Part shown: piece after piece, positions 18,032 to 30,400 of the stretch
Layout: every line of letters begins with the position of its first letter
Position numbering within the stretch: position 1 is the first letter of the stretch
Assembly (NCBI RefSeq): GCF_963662255.1
Contig: NC_085059.1
Coordinates: 3,947,201-4,011,200 of the forward strand
Direction of reading: 5' to 3'
DNA from: Cinclus cinclus
Taxonomy: Eukaryota > Chordata > Aves > Passeriformes > Cinclidae
Length of the DNA: 64,000 nucleotides
Notes under the pieces: model-generated
Databases searched by the model: none
Told to the model about the DNA's origin: nothing
The model's input: the letters and a program-made list of their open reading frames with translations, nothing else
Program-made: the position numbers and the translations under genes

Positions 18032-21000
18032 GTTAAGAGCCAACAGGAAGCCACAAAGTTACTGAGGCTGCTAGATCACCTCCCCAAAAGAAAAAGCTGA
18101 AAAAGCTGTGGCTGCTGAGGAAGGGGAGGTGAAGCTTGTGTGGCAAGCTCAGAGCATATTCACAGTGAATGAAAGGTGGAAGAGGGAGGGTGACTCTTCC
18201 TCAGGAAGTCTACTGATGGGACAAGGGGGAATGGGATCAAACGGAAAGAGAGTTGGAAGAGATTTGATGCTGGAAAGAAGTTCTTTAATCTGAGGCTGCT
18301 TGTCCCTGACACAGGGAGCTGTGCACATGTGGGTGCCCCATCCCCAGCAACATCCAAGGCCACATTGGACAGGGTTGAAGTGCTGGGAGCTTGCTCAGGT
18401 TGGAACCAGATGATTTTTAGGGTCTCTTCCAAGCCAAACCACTCAAGGATTGGATGGTTCTATGGCATCCATCTCCAAGAGAGGAGTGGCCCTGAAGCTT
18501 CTGTGACATCACAGGGCCCAGAGTGCTCCAGGTGGAAGGTCCAGGGCCTGGAGACCAGCACAACAGACAGTTCACCTGCTGCCAGCACTCAGTTCTCCCC
18601 CACTCTTCTCTCTCTGCCACGGTGCCAAGATGTTCCTGCTGCCAGTACTCGCTTGTCCCCCGCTCTTCGTTCTCTGCCTTGGTGCTGAGCTGCTCCTGCT
18701 GCCGGGACTTTTCCTGCACTTCTACTGCACCATCAACACCAACAGCATGAGCGCTCCTGTCCCAGTGGAGGTACAGTGCCATCCCAGGGAGGGGGGCAGC
18801 CCTGAGTGCCAGGGCAGGCTGCAGCCCTGTGGGGATGGATGCTGGGGACAGGGACCCCAAGTGACATTGTGCTGTCTCATGCAGACTGCCAGAGACACCG
18901 TTGAGGATATGGAGGTGGATGAGCAGGATGACACCGAGCCCATGGAAGTGGACGAATATGATGAGACTGAGCCCATGGAAGTGGATGAGCAGGATGACAC
19001 CGAGCCCATGGAAGTGGACGAATATGATGAGACTGAGCCCATGGACGTCGATGAGAAGGACAAAGAAGAGCCCGTGATCCTGGCATGAGGATGGAGCCCC
19101 AGGAGCAGGACAACCTGATGCTCCCCTGCCCTGCCCACAGGCAGTGCCCAGCCTGGGGCGGGGCTGGCTGGCTCTCCTCAGGGACATGGTACTCAAGGAA
19201 GTCCTGCTCTGCTGCTTCCATCCTTCCTTCCTTCCTTCCCTCCCAGACAGACAGGGATAATGGGCATCGATAGGGCCCCACTGTAAATATGTTCAGCATG
19301 GTCAAGGCTTTTTTTTATAGGAACAATTTGAAGATTGTTAGCCTAAAGGTCCCAGAATGTTAATCTATAGCTTCTAGATTTTTACAGTATAAGTCCCAGA
19401 TTGTTAACAGTATAGTCTTCCTTGTAAATATGTTCTAGAGACTGTTGTTGTTGTTGTTAGAAGTAAATATGTTCTTCAAATGTTTGGCTGAACTTTGTTC
19501 AATAAATACTATTTCTTAATAAAACCTCACCTCTCTTTGCAATTCCTTTGGGCAACCTTTGCACAGTGCTGGTTTCCACTTGCTCATGGTTCCTGGGGCT
19601 GCAGGTCCCTGGGGGTGCTGGCACAGCCAGCCCTGGCTGGGAGTCCCTGTGCAGGGGGGTCCCACTGAGCCAGCACTGCTGTTCCTGGGGCACAGCAGTG
19701 TCCCCGAGGGCAAAGCTGTCACCAGCAGAGAGGGAGCTCTGACAGCAGCAGGCCCTGCAGCAACGCTACCAAAGCAAAGGAAACCTCCTGACACCCTTCC
19801 TGCTGCGGCCACAGGGACTCCTGGGCAGGAGCCAGCATCAGGCACAGGGATGCAACATCCACCTCCATGCTCTGAAGGTCTCGACAGCCTTGGCAAGTCT
19901 GGGACCTGCACCCGGGCTGCTGCAGGGGCTGATGTTTAAGGCTTGCAGCCTCCAAAGCCTCTGGGCTTTGCTTCCCCCGCTGCCTTCCATTGCCCTGTGC
20001 CCAGGATCCTCACCCTGCCCGTGTTCCTGCTGCTGCCAGCAGCCCCCAGAGCCCCTCACTCCCTGAGCATCCCCATCACAGGGAGCACTGGCAAATCCCA
20101 CACGCTTCGCAAAGCAAACTCCCCCACAGTAACCAAACCACTCTTTGGTCAGAGGGTGCCAAGGGGAAGCTCAGCAGCAGCTGCCGTTTAAAGCGTGCTT
20201 TCAAAAGTGGGTTCAGGCACTCTGGCAGTGCCTGCTGCGCAGCTGAGGCTGTGGGGACACAGCACTGGCTCAGGCCAGCCCTCAGCCCCTCACAGCTCAT
20301 GCCAAGGGCCCAGCTCACAAAGCAGTTTCACACCACTTGCTGCAGCTATTTCAAAGGCCTAAATGTCATTGGCAGGAGCCATTTAGTTGCCAACTCAGTG
20401 TCCGTGTCCTGGCACGAGAAGCCACCAAGGGGCCTCTGCATGTGCACTCAGGGCACTTCCACTGCCATCCCAAAGGGATCGCAAAGGACAGGGCTCTTCT
20501 TTCAGCACTGCTGAGCTCCTCACGCAGCATTGAAGTCTCAGGAAGAGACAAGAATTGAGTGCACCAGGGAAGCTGGCCTCCAAGAAAAGGCATCAATCCC
20601 ACGGCCCACCCAAGCCAACGGCCTGCATGTCTGTACCTTCTCCTCCTTCTCTCTTCTCTGCTGTCACTTTGCCCCTTCTCTCTGTCCGGGAGCTTGGCCT
20701 CTCAGACAAATAAAAGATGTGCATCCTCACCTAGGCACGGCATAGATGTCTTACAGAATTGTCCCTTCTTCCCCGACAGCTGCAAATCCTACAGCTGCCA
20801 GACCTCATCCCTTGCTCCTAGAAAGGGAGACAAGACTTTCCATTCTAATCCATTGCCCAGCCCTAAGTCAACGACACAGTCAGTAGAAATAGCCGTGAAA
20901 TCCCCGGCAGGAACCTGCCAGAAGAGCTACAGCTGTGGAGGGGGAAGCAGCAAACTCCCACCCCCAACACTGCTTTGGACTCCTTACCAGCTAAAACAGA

Positions 21001-22709
21001 TCCCACTCCTGTGACTTTTTCCATTTTTTGTTAACCACAACTACCATCAATTTAAATCCATTGAAAACAAGATCACAGGAGGGGTTGCGTGGAAAGGAAC
21101 CTTCAATCCCACCCAGTGCAAGCTTTGCCATGGCAGGGACACCTGCCACTGTCCCACGCTGCTCCAGCCTGGCCTTGGGCACTGCCAGGGATCCAGGGGC
21201 AGCCACAGCTGCTCTGGGCACCCTGTGCCAGCCCTGCCCATCCTGCCAGGGAACACTTCCTGACCCATATCCCATCTGAAGCCGCTCCCAGTGCCAACAG
21301 GTGTCACTGCATGGCCTTGGGATGATGGATCAAGAGAAAGCCCCAAGCTTTGAGCAGAGTTCCCAGTGCCTGTGCTGGGGACGTGCCACCCACCTGCCCC
21401 TCAAGCACTCAGCTGCCTCGCAGCCAGATGGAGTGTCCAACGGGTAAAGCACTCCCAGAGGATCAAACCCTGGTCACTGCACCAATGACAAGGTCTTTAT
21501 TGGGAAAAGAAATGTCGAAGCACAGCGACATTTCTTTTCCAAGCAGGAGACGCTGATCCTGTGCCGGCAGCGCAGGGATGCCGTGATTGCTGGTCCTCAT
21601 TTCATCCCTTTATCAGCTGCAGGGGCACCAGGACAGGCTGTGGTCTCCCAGGGCAGCTCTGAGTTACACTGCTGTCCCCACCAGCTGTCCCCAGCCCTGG
21701 GTGCTGCCACGTGCCCCAGCCTCTGCAGCCCAAAGCACCTGGAGATCCCCCCGAGCATCAGCGATCGGGGCCGCTGCAATCAGCCTGCTGACCCAAAACC
21801 TCAAGTGCTGCCACAAGAAAAGCAGCTGATTCATTGATACCTCGGAATTTCATGTCTCAATGCAAGGACAGGAAGCACCCCTATGCCACCAAATCATTGC
21901 TAAGGGCTTGCAAGCCTCAACGCGGAGATTTCAGCGTTGGACACGCAGTCAGGGCAAGGGTAAATCCACACAGAAATGACTCAGAAATTCCAAAACACAC
22001 ATCATGTTGGTCTTGACGCCTTTCTTGTTGGCTCAAGGGCTGTTTCCGTGGGCCACGCTTGCACAGAAAGAAAGGAAGTGCAGCTGCTGAGGAACATCTC
22101 CATGCCCTCAGCAGGTTTTGGTGCCTTTGCTGCAGGGCCGCTCCTGTCAGAGCCCCCTCTCTGCTGCTGACACCTTTGCTCTTGGGGACACCAGCCCAGG
22201 AACACCAGCAGGGCCCAGGGTTGGGTCACGGGGACCCCCCTGTGCACAGGGACTCCCAGCCCCGTGGCTGTGCCAGCACCCCCAGAAACACCAAGATCTG
22301 GCAGCACTTTGCTCCGCTGCTCTTTCCGCACACGGACCCATCTCCTTCCTTTGCCATCCCAGGAAAATTCAACCTCTACCTCAGCCAAAGATCATTTCCT
22401 ACACATGCCTGATCAGAAATGTTCTTCTGCACTTCCTCCACCAAAACCACCCCCGCATGCCCACAAGACATTCCAGGGCCATCGGGAAACCCTCCACAAA
22501 CACTGCGCAGGCACCCAGGACCACGGGCTTTCCATCTCTGCCATTCAGGCTCCCTGCGCTGCTCCTGGTCATTTTCTCCTCCTCTCTCCATAACTTTGGG
22601 AACCACAGAGCTCCCAGGCTTTGGCAATTCCCAAGGCCACTGCCATCCTTGACTTCTTGGACACCCCCAGGGCTGTGGACAGACACCCCTGTGTTTTCCG
22701 GCAGAAGAT
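18032..22709 (+). repeat. Array unit U2 (4678 bp)
   Basis: CR1(+) 18331-18465; CDS 18630-19088; AATAAA 19501-19506; arm L 19611-19775; CR1(-) 21081-21273; hairpin 21503-21540; arm R 22115-22283. It is short by one 66-bp repeat pair. From about 21.3 kb its distal part shares private variants with U5, such as GAGTTACAC near 21661 and again near 35893. Confidence 0.96.
18630..19088 (+). CDS. Acidic-repeat protein, copy 2 (152 codons)
   Basis: Five repeats (two Gln/Tyr pairs plus the Lys type, 18909-19073), the shortest form, shared in number with copy 10. Residues 33-34 are Cys-Thr, the majority form, and the pre-repeat motif is TVED. The 3' splice-site tract has one T (GCTGTCTCATGCAG) where the other copies have C. 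The frame is intact. Confidence 0.5.
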   Translation: MFLLPVLACPPLFVLCLGAELLLLPGLFLHFYCTINTNSMSAPVPVEVQCHPREGGSPECQGRLQPCGDGCWGQGPQVTLCCLMQTARDTVEDMEVDEQDDTEPMEVDEYDETEPMEVDEQDDTEPMEVDEYDETEPMDVDEKDKEEPVILA

Positions 22710-25700
22710 GTTAAGAGCCAACAGGAAGCCACAAAGTTACTGAGGCTGCTAGATCACCTCCCCAAAAGAAAAAGCTGAAAAAGCTGTGGCTGCTGAGGAA
22801 GGGGAGGTGAAGCTTGTGTGGCAAGCTCAGAGCATATTCACAGTGAATGAAAGGTGGAAGAGGGAGGGTGACTCTTCCTCAGGAAGTCTACTGATGGGAC
22901 AAGGGGGAATGGGATCAAACGGAAAGAGAGTTGGAAGAGATTTGATGCTGGAAAGAAGTTCTTTAATCTGAGGCTGCTTGTCCCTGACACAGGGAGCTGT
23001 GCACATGTGGGTGCCCCATCCCCAGCAACATCCAAGGCCACATTGGACAGGGTTGAAGTGCTGGGAGCTTGCTCAGGTTGGAACCAGATGATTTTTAGGG
23101 TCTCTTCCAAGCCAAACCACTCAAGGACTTCATGGTTCTATGGCGTCCATCTCCAAGAGAGGAGTGGCCCTGAAGCTTCTGTGACATCACAGGGCCCAGA
23201 GTGCTCCAGGTGGAAGGTCCAGGGCCTGGAGACCAGCACAACAGACAGTTCACCTGCTGCCAGCACTCAGTTCTCCCCCACTCTTCTCTCTCTGCCACGG
23301 TGCCAAGATGTTCCTGCTGCCAGTACTCGCTTGTCCCCCGCTCTTGGTTCTCTGCCTTGGTGCTGAGCTGCTCCTGCTGCCGGGACTTTTCCTGCACTTC
23401 TACTGCACCATCAACACCAACAGCATGAGCGCTCCTGTCCCAGTGGAGGTACAGTGCCATCCCAGGGAGGGGGGCAGCCCTGAGTGCCAGGGCAGGCTGC
23501 AGCCCTGTGGGGATGGATGCTGGGGACAGGGACCCCAAGTGACATTGTGCTGCCTCATGCAGACTGCCAGAGACACCGTTGAGGATATGGAGGTGGATGA
23601 GCAGGATGACACGGAGCCCATGGAAGTGGACGAATATGATGAGACTGAGCCCATGGAAGTGGATGAGCAGGATGACACCGAGCCCATGGAAGTGGACGAA
23701 TATGATGAGACTGAGCCCATGGAAGTGGATGAACAGGATGACACCGAGCCCATGGAAGTAGATGAATATGATGAGACTGAGCCCATGGACGTCGATGAGA
23801 AGGACAAAGAAGAGCCCGTGATCCTGGCATGAGGATGGAGCCCCAGGAGCAGGACAACCTGATGCTCCCCTGCCCTGCCCACAGGCAGTGCCCAGCCTGG
23901 GGCGGGGCTGGCTGGCTCTCCTCAGGGACATGGTACTCAAGGAAGTCCTGCTCTGCTGCTTCCTTCCTTCCTTCCTTCCTTCCCTCCCAGACAGACAGGG
24001 ATAATGGGCATCGATAGGGCCCCACTGTAAATATGTTCAGCATGTTCAAGGCTTTTTTTTATAGGAACAATTTGAAGATTGTTAGCCTAAAGGTCCCAGA
24101 ATGTTAATCTATAGCTTCTAGATTTTTACAGTATAAGTCCCAGATTGTTAACAGTATAGTCTTCCTTGTAAATATGTTCTAGAGACTGTTGTTGCTGTTG
24201 TTAGAAGTAAATATGTTCTTCAAATGTTTGGCTGAACTTTGTTCAATAAATACTATTTCTTATTAAAACCTCGCCTCTCTTTGCAATTCCTTTGGGCAAC
24301 GTTTGCACAGTGCTGGTTTCCACTTGCTCATGGTTCCTGGGGCTGCAGGTCCCTGGGGGTGCTGGCACAGCCAGCCCTGGCTGGGAGTCCCTGTGCAGGG
24401 GGGTCCCACTGAGCCAGCACTGCTGTTCCTGGGGCACAGCAGTGTCCCCGAGGGCAAAGCTGTCACCAGCAGAGAGGGAGCTCTGACAGCAGCAGGCCCT
24501 GCAGCAACGCTACCAAAGCAAAGGAAACCTCCTGACACCCTTCCTGCTGCAGCCACAGGGACTCCTGGGCAGGAGCCAGCATCAGGCACAGGGATGCAAC
24601 ATCCACCTCCATGCTCTGAAGGTCTCGACAGCCTTGGCAAGTCTGGGACCTGCACCCGGGCTGCTGCAGGGGCTGATGTTTAAGGCTTGCAGCCTCCAAA
24701 GCCTCTGGGCTTTGCTTCCCCCGCTGCCTTCCATTGCCCTGTGCCCAGGATCCTCACCCTGCCCGTGTTCCTGCTGCTGCCAGCAGCCCCCAGAGCCCCT
24801 CACTCCCTGAGCATCCCCATCACAGGGAGCACTGGCAAATCCCACACGCTTTGCAAAGCAAACTCCCCCACAGTAACCAAACCACTCTTTGGTCAGAGGG
24901 TGCCAAGGGGAAGCTCAGCACCAGCTGCTGTTTAAAGCATGCTTTCAAAAGTGGGTTCAGGCACTCTGGCAGTGCCTGCTGCACAGCTGAGGCTGTGGGG
25001 ACACAGCACTGGCTCAGGCCAGCCCTCAGCCCCTCACAGCTCATGCCAAGGGCCCAGCTCACAAAGCAGTTTCACACCACTTGCTGCAGCTATTTCAAAG
25101 GCCTAAATGTCATTCGCAGGAGCCATTTAGTTGCCAACTCAGTGTCCGTGTCCTGGCACGAGAAGCCACCAAGGGGCCTCTGCATGGGCACTCAGGGCAC
25201 TTCCACTGCCATCCCAAAGGGATCGCAAAGGACAGGGCTCTTCTTTCAGCACTGCTGAGCTCCTCACGCAGCATTGAAGTCTCAGGAAGAGACAAGAATT
25301 GAGTGCACCAGGGAAGCTGGCCTCCAAGAAAAGGCATCAATCCCACGGCCCACCCAAGCCAACGGCCTGCATGTCTGTACCTTCTCCTCCTTCTCTCTTC
25401 TCTGCTGTCACTTTGCCCCTTCTCTCTGTCCGGGAGCTTGGCCTCTCAGACAAATAAAAGATGTGCATCCACACCTAGGCACGGCATAGATGGCTTACAG
25501 AATTGTCCCTTCTTCCCCGACAGCTGCAAATCCTACAGCTGCCAGACCTCATCCCTTGCTCCTAGAAAGGGAGACAAGACTTTCCATTCTAATCCATTGC
25601 CCAGCCCTAAGTCAACGACACAGTCAGTAGAAATAGCCGTGAAATCCCCGGCAGGAACCTGCCAGAAGAGCTACAGCTGTGGAGGGGGAAGCAGCAAACT

Positions 25701-27453
25701 CCCACCCCCAACACTGCTTTGGACTCCTTACCAGCTAAAACAGATCCCACTCCTGTGACTTTTTCCATTTTTTGTTAACCACAACTACCATCAATTTAAA
25801 TCCATTGAAAACAAGATCACAGGAGGGGTTGCGTGGAAAGGAACCTTCAATCCCACCCAGTGCAAGCTTTGCCATGGCAGGGACACCTGCCACTGTCCCA
25901 CGCTGCTCCAGCCTGGCCTTGGGCACTGCCAGGGATCCAGGGGCAGCCACAGCTGCTCTGGGCACCCTGTGCCAGCCCTGCCCATCCTGCCAGGGAACAC
26001 TTCCTGACCCATATCCCATCTGAAGCCGCTCCCAGTGCCAACAGGTGTCACTGCATGGCCTTGGGATGATGGATCAAGAGAAAGCCCCAAGCTTTGAGCA
26101 GAGTTCCCAGTGCCTGTGCTGGGGACGTGCCACCCACCTGCCCCTCAAGCACTCAGCTGCCTCGCAGCCAGATGGAGTGTCCAACGGGTAAAGTACTCCC
26201 AGAGGATCAAACCCTGGTCACTGCACCAATGACAAGGTCTTTATTGGGAAAAGAAATGTCGAAGCACAGCGACATTTCTTTTCCAAGCAGGAGACGCTGA
26301 TCCTGTGCCGGCAGCGCAGGGATGCCGTGATTGCTGGTCCTCATTTCATGCCTTTATCAGCTGCAGGGGCACCAGGACAGGCTGTGGTCTCCCAGGGCAG
26401 CTCTGAGTGACACTGCTGTCCCCACCAGCTGTCCCCAGCCCTGGGTGCTGCCACGTGCCCCAGCCTCTGCAGCCCAAAGCACCTGGAGATCCCCCCGAGC
26501 ATCAGCGATCGGGGCCGCTGCAATCAGCCTGCTGACCCAAAACCTCAAGTGCTGCCACAAGAAAAGCAGCTGATTCATTGATACCTCGGAATTTCATGTC
26601 TCAATGCAAGGACAGGAAGCACCCCTATGCCACCAAATCATTGCTAAGGGCTTGCAAGCCTCAACGCGGAGATTTCAGCGTTGGACACGCAGTCAGGGCA
26701 AGGGTAAATCCACACAGAAATGACTCAGAAATTCCAAAACACACATCATGTTGGTCTTGACGCCTTTCTTGTTGGCTCAAGGGCTGTTTCCGTGGGCCAC
26801 GCTTGCACAGAAAGAAAGGAAGTGCAGCTGCTGAGGAACATCTCCATGCCCTCAGCAGGTTTTGGTGCCTTTGCTGCAGGGCCGCTCCTGTCAGAGCCCC
26901 CTCTCTGCTGCTGACACCTTTGCTCTTGGGGACACCAGCCCAGGAACACCAGCAGGGCCCAGGGTTGGGTCACGGGGACCCCCCTGTGCACAGGGACTCC
27001 CAGCCCCGTGGCTGTGCCAGCACCCCCAGAAACACCAAGATCTGGCAGCACTTTGCTCCGCTGCTCTTTCCGCACACGGACCCATCTCCTTCCTTTGCCA
27101 TCCCAGGAAAATTCAACCTCTACCTCAGCCAAAGATCATTTCCTACACATGCCTGATCAGAAATGTTCTTCTGCACTTCCTCCACCAAAACCACCCCCGC
27201 ATGCCCACAAGACATTCCAGGGCCATCGGGAAACCCTCCACAAACACTGCGCAGGCACCCAGGACCACGGGCTTTCCATCTCTGCCATTCAGGCTCCCTG
27301 CGCTGCTCCTGGTCATTTTCTCCTCCTCTCTCCATAACTTTGGGAACCACAGAGCTCCCAGGCTTTGCCAATTCCCAAGGCCACTGCCATCCTTGACTTC
27401 TTGGACACCCCCAGGGCTGTGGACAGACACCCCTGTGTTTTCCCGCAGAAGAT
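22710..27453 (+). repeat. Array unit U3 (4744 bp)
   Basis: CR1(+) 23009-23143; CDS 23308-23832; AATAAA 24245-24250; arm L 24355-24519; CR1(-) 25825-26017; hairpin 26247-26284; arm R 26859-27027. It shares with U6, 14,232 bp downstream, variants seen in no other unit, for example TTGTTGCTGTTG in the 3'UTR (24188 and 38420 regions) and an ACG codon in the first acidic repeat. Confidence 0.96.
23308..23832 (+). CDS. Acidic-repeat protein, copy 3 (174 codons)
   Basis: Seven repeats at 23587-23817. Residue 13 is Leu where most copies have Phe, a change within the hydrophobic stretch shared with copies 6 and 10. Thr of the first repeat is coded ACG and one Glu is GAA (GAACAG), both silent. Confidence 0.5.
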   Translation: MFLLPVLACPPLLVLCLGAELLLLPGLFLHFYCTINTNSMSAPVPVEVQCHPREGGSPECQGRLQPCGDGCWGQGPQVTLCCLMQTARDTVEDMEVDEQDDTEPMEVDEYDETEPMEVDEQDDTEPMEVDEYDETEPMEVDEQDDTEPMEVDEYDETEPMDVDEKDKEEPVILA

Positions 27454-30400
27454 GTTAAGAGCCAACAGGAAGCCACAAAGTTACTGAGGCTGCTAGATCA
27501 CCTCCCCAAAAGAAAAAGCTGAAAAAGCTGTGGCTGCTGAGGAAGGGGAGGTGAAGCTTGTGTGGCAAGCTCAGAGCATATTCACAGTGAATGAAAGGTG
27601 GAAGAGGGAGGGTGACTCTTCCTCAGGAAGTCTACTGATGGGACAAGGGGGAATGGGATCAAACGGAAAGAGAGTTGGAAGAGATTTGATGCTGGAAAGA
27701 AGTTCTTTAATCTGAGGCTGCTTGTCCCTGACACAGGGAGCTGTGCACATGTGGGTGCCCCATCCCCAGCAACATCCAAGGCCACATTGGACAGGGTTGA
27801 AGTGCTGGGAGCTTGCTCAGGTTGGAACCAGATGATTTTTAGGGTCTCTTCCAAGCCAAACCACTCAAGGATTGGATGGTTCTATGGCATCCATCTCCAA
27901 GAGAGGAGTGGCCCTGAAGCTTCTGTGACATCACAGGGCCCAGAGTGCTCCAGGTGGAAGGTCCAGGGCCTGGAGACCAGCACAACAGACAGTTCACCTG
28001 CTGCCAGCACTCAGTTCTCCCCCACTCTTCTCTCTCTGCCACGGTGCCAAGATGTTCCTGCTGCCAGTACTCGCTTGTCCCCCGCTCTTCGTTCTCTGCC
28101 TTGGTGCTGAGCTGCTCCTGCTGCCGGGACTTTTCCTGCACTTCTACTGCACCATCAACACCAACAGCATGAGCGCTCCTGTCCCAGTGGAGGTACAGTG
28201 CCATCCCAGGGAGGGGGGCAGCCCTGAGTGCCAGGGCAGGCTGCAGCCCTGTGGGGATGGATGCTGGGGACAGGGACCCCAAGTGACATTGTGCTGCCTC
28301 ATGCAGACTGCCAGAGACACCGTTGAGGATATGGAGGTGGATGAGCAGGATGACACCGAGCCCATGGAAGTGGACGAATATGATGAGACTGAGCCCATGG
28401 AAGTGGATGAGCAGGATGACACCGAGCCCATGGAAGTGGACGAATATGATGAGACTGAGCCCATGGAAGTGGATGAGCAGGATGACACCGAGCCCATGGA
28501 AGTAGATGAATATGATGAGACTGAGCCCATGGACGTCGATGAGAAGGACAAAGAAGAGCCCGTGATCCTGGCATGAGGATGGAGCCCCAGGAGCAGGACA
28601 ACCTGATGCTCCCCTGCCCTGCCCACAGGCAGTGCCCAGCCTGGGGCGGGGCTGGCTGGCTCTCCTCAGGGACATGGTACTCAAGGAAGTCCTGCTCTGC
28701 TGCTTCCTTCCTTCCTTCCTTCCTTCCCTCCCAGACAGACAGGGATAATGGGCATCGATAGGGCCCCACTGTAAATATGTTCAGCATGTTCAAGGCTTTT
28801 TTTTATAGGAACAATTTGAAGATTGTTAGCCTAAAGGTCCCAGAATGTTAATCTATAGCTTCTAGATTTTTACAGTATAAGTCCCAGATTGTTAACAGTA
28901 TAGTCTTCCTTGTAAATATGTTCTAGAGACTGTTGTTGTTGTTGTTAGAAGTAAATATGTTCTTCAAATGTTTGGCTGAACTTTGTTCAATAAATACTAT
29001 TTCTTATTAAAACCTCGCCTCTCTTTGCAATTCCTTTGGGCAACGTTTGCACAGTGCTGGTTTCCACTTGCTCATGGTTCCTGGGGCTGCAGGTCCCTGG
29101 GGGTGCTGGCACAGCCAGCCCTGGCTGGGAGTCCCTGTGCAGGGGGGTCCCACTGAGCCAGCACTGCTGTTCCTGGGGCACAGCAGTGTCCCCGAGGGCA
29201 AAGCTCTCACCAGCAGAGAGGGAGCTCTGACAGCAGCAGGCCCTGCAGCAACGCTACCAAAGCAAAGGAAACCTCCTGACACCCTTCCTGCTGCGGCCAC
29301 AGGGACTCCTGGGCAGGAGCCAGCATCAGGCACAGGGATGCAACATCCACCTCCATGCTCTGAAGGTCTCGACAGCCTTGGCAAGTCTGGGACCTGCACC
29401 CGGGCTGCTGCAGGGGCTGATGTTTAAGGCTTGCAGCCTCCAAAGCCTCTGGGCTTTGCTTCCCCCGCTGCCTTCCATTGCCCTGTGCCCAGGATCCTCA
29501 CCCTGCCCGTGTTCCTGCTGCTGCCAGCAGCCCCCAGAGCCCCTCACTCCCTGAGCATCCCCATCACAGGGAGCACTGGCAAATCCCACACGCTTTGCAA
29601 AGCAAACTCCCCCACAGTAACCAAACCACTCTTTGGTCAGAGGGTGCCAAGGGGAAGCTCAGCAGCAGCTGCCGTTTAAAGCGTGCTTTCAAAAGTGGGT
29701 TCAGGCACTCTGGCAGTGCCTGCTGCGCAGCTGAGGCTGTGGGGACACAGCACTGGCTCAGGCCAGCCCTCAGCCCCTCACAGCTCATGCCAAGGGCCCA
29801 GCTCACAAAGCAGTTTCACACCACTTGCTGCAGCTATTTCAAAGGCCTAAATGTCATTGGCAGGAGCCATTTAGTTGCCAACTCAGTGTCCGTGTCCTGG
29901 CAGGAGAAGCCACCAAGGGGCCTCTGCATGTGCACTCAGGGCACTTCCACTGCCATCCCAAAGGGATCGCAAAGGACAGGGCTCTTCTTTCAGCACTGCT
30001 GAGCTCCTCACGCAGCATTGAAGTCTCAGGAAGAGACAAGAATTGAGTGCACCAGGGAAGCTGGCCTCCAAGAAAAGGCATCAATCCCACGGCCCACCCA
30101 AGCCAACGGCCTGCATGTCTGTACCTTCTCCTCCTTCTCTCTTCTCTGCTGTCACTTTGCCCCTTCTCTCTGTCCGGGAGCTTGGCCTCTCAGACAAATA
30201 AAAGATGTGCATCCTCACCTAGGCACGGCATAGATGTCTTACAGAATTGTCCCTTCTTCCCCGACAGCTGCAAATCCTACAGCTGCCAGACCTCATCCCT
30301 TGCTCCTAGAAAGGGAGAGAAGACCTTCCATTCTAATCCATTGCCCAGCCCTAAGTCAACGACACAGTCAGTAGAAATAGCTGTGAAATCCCCGGCAGGA

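Noticed and set aside
17440..18036. 198-codon plus-strand open frame near each unit end
   Set aside because: It overlaps arm R of the inverted repeat and has Pro/Ser-rich low-information composition, no domain, no splice or polyadenylation context, and GC-rich DNA that favours chance open frames.
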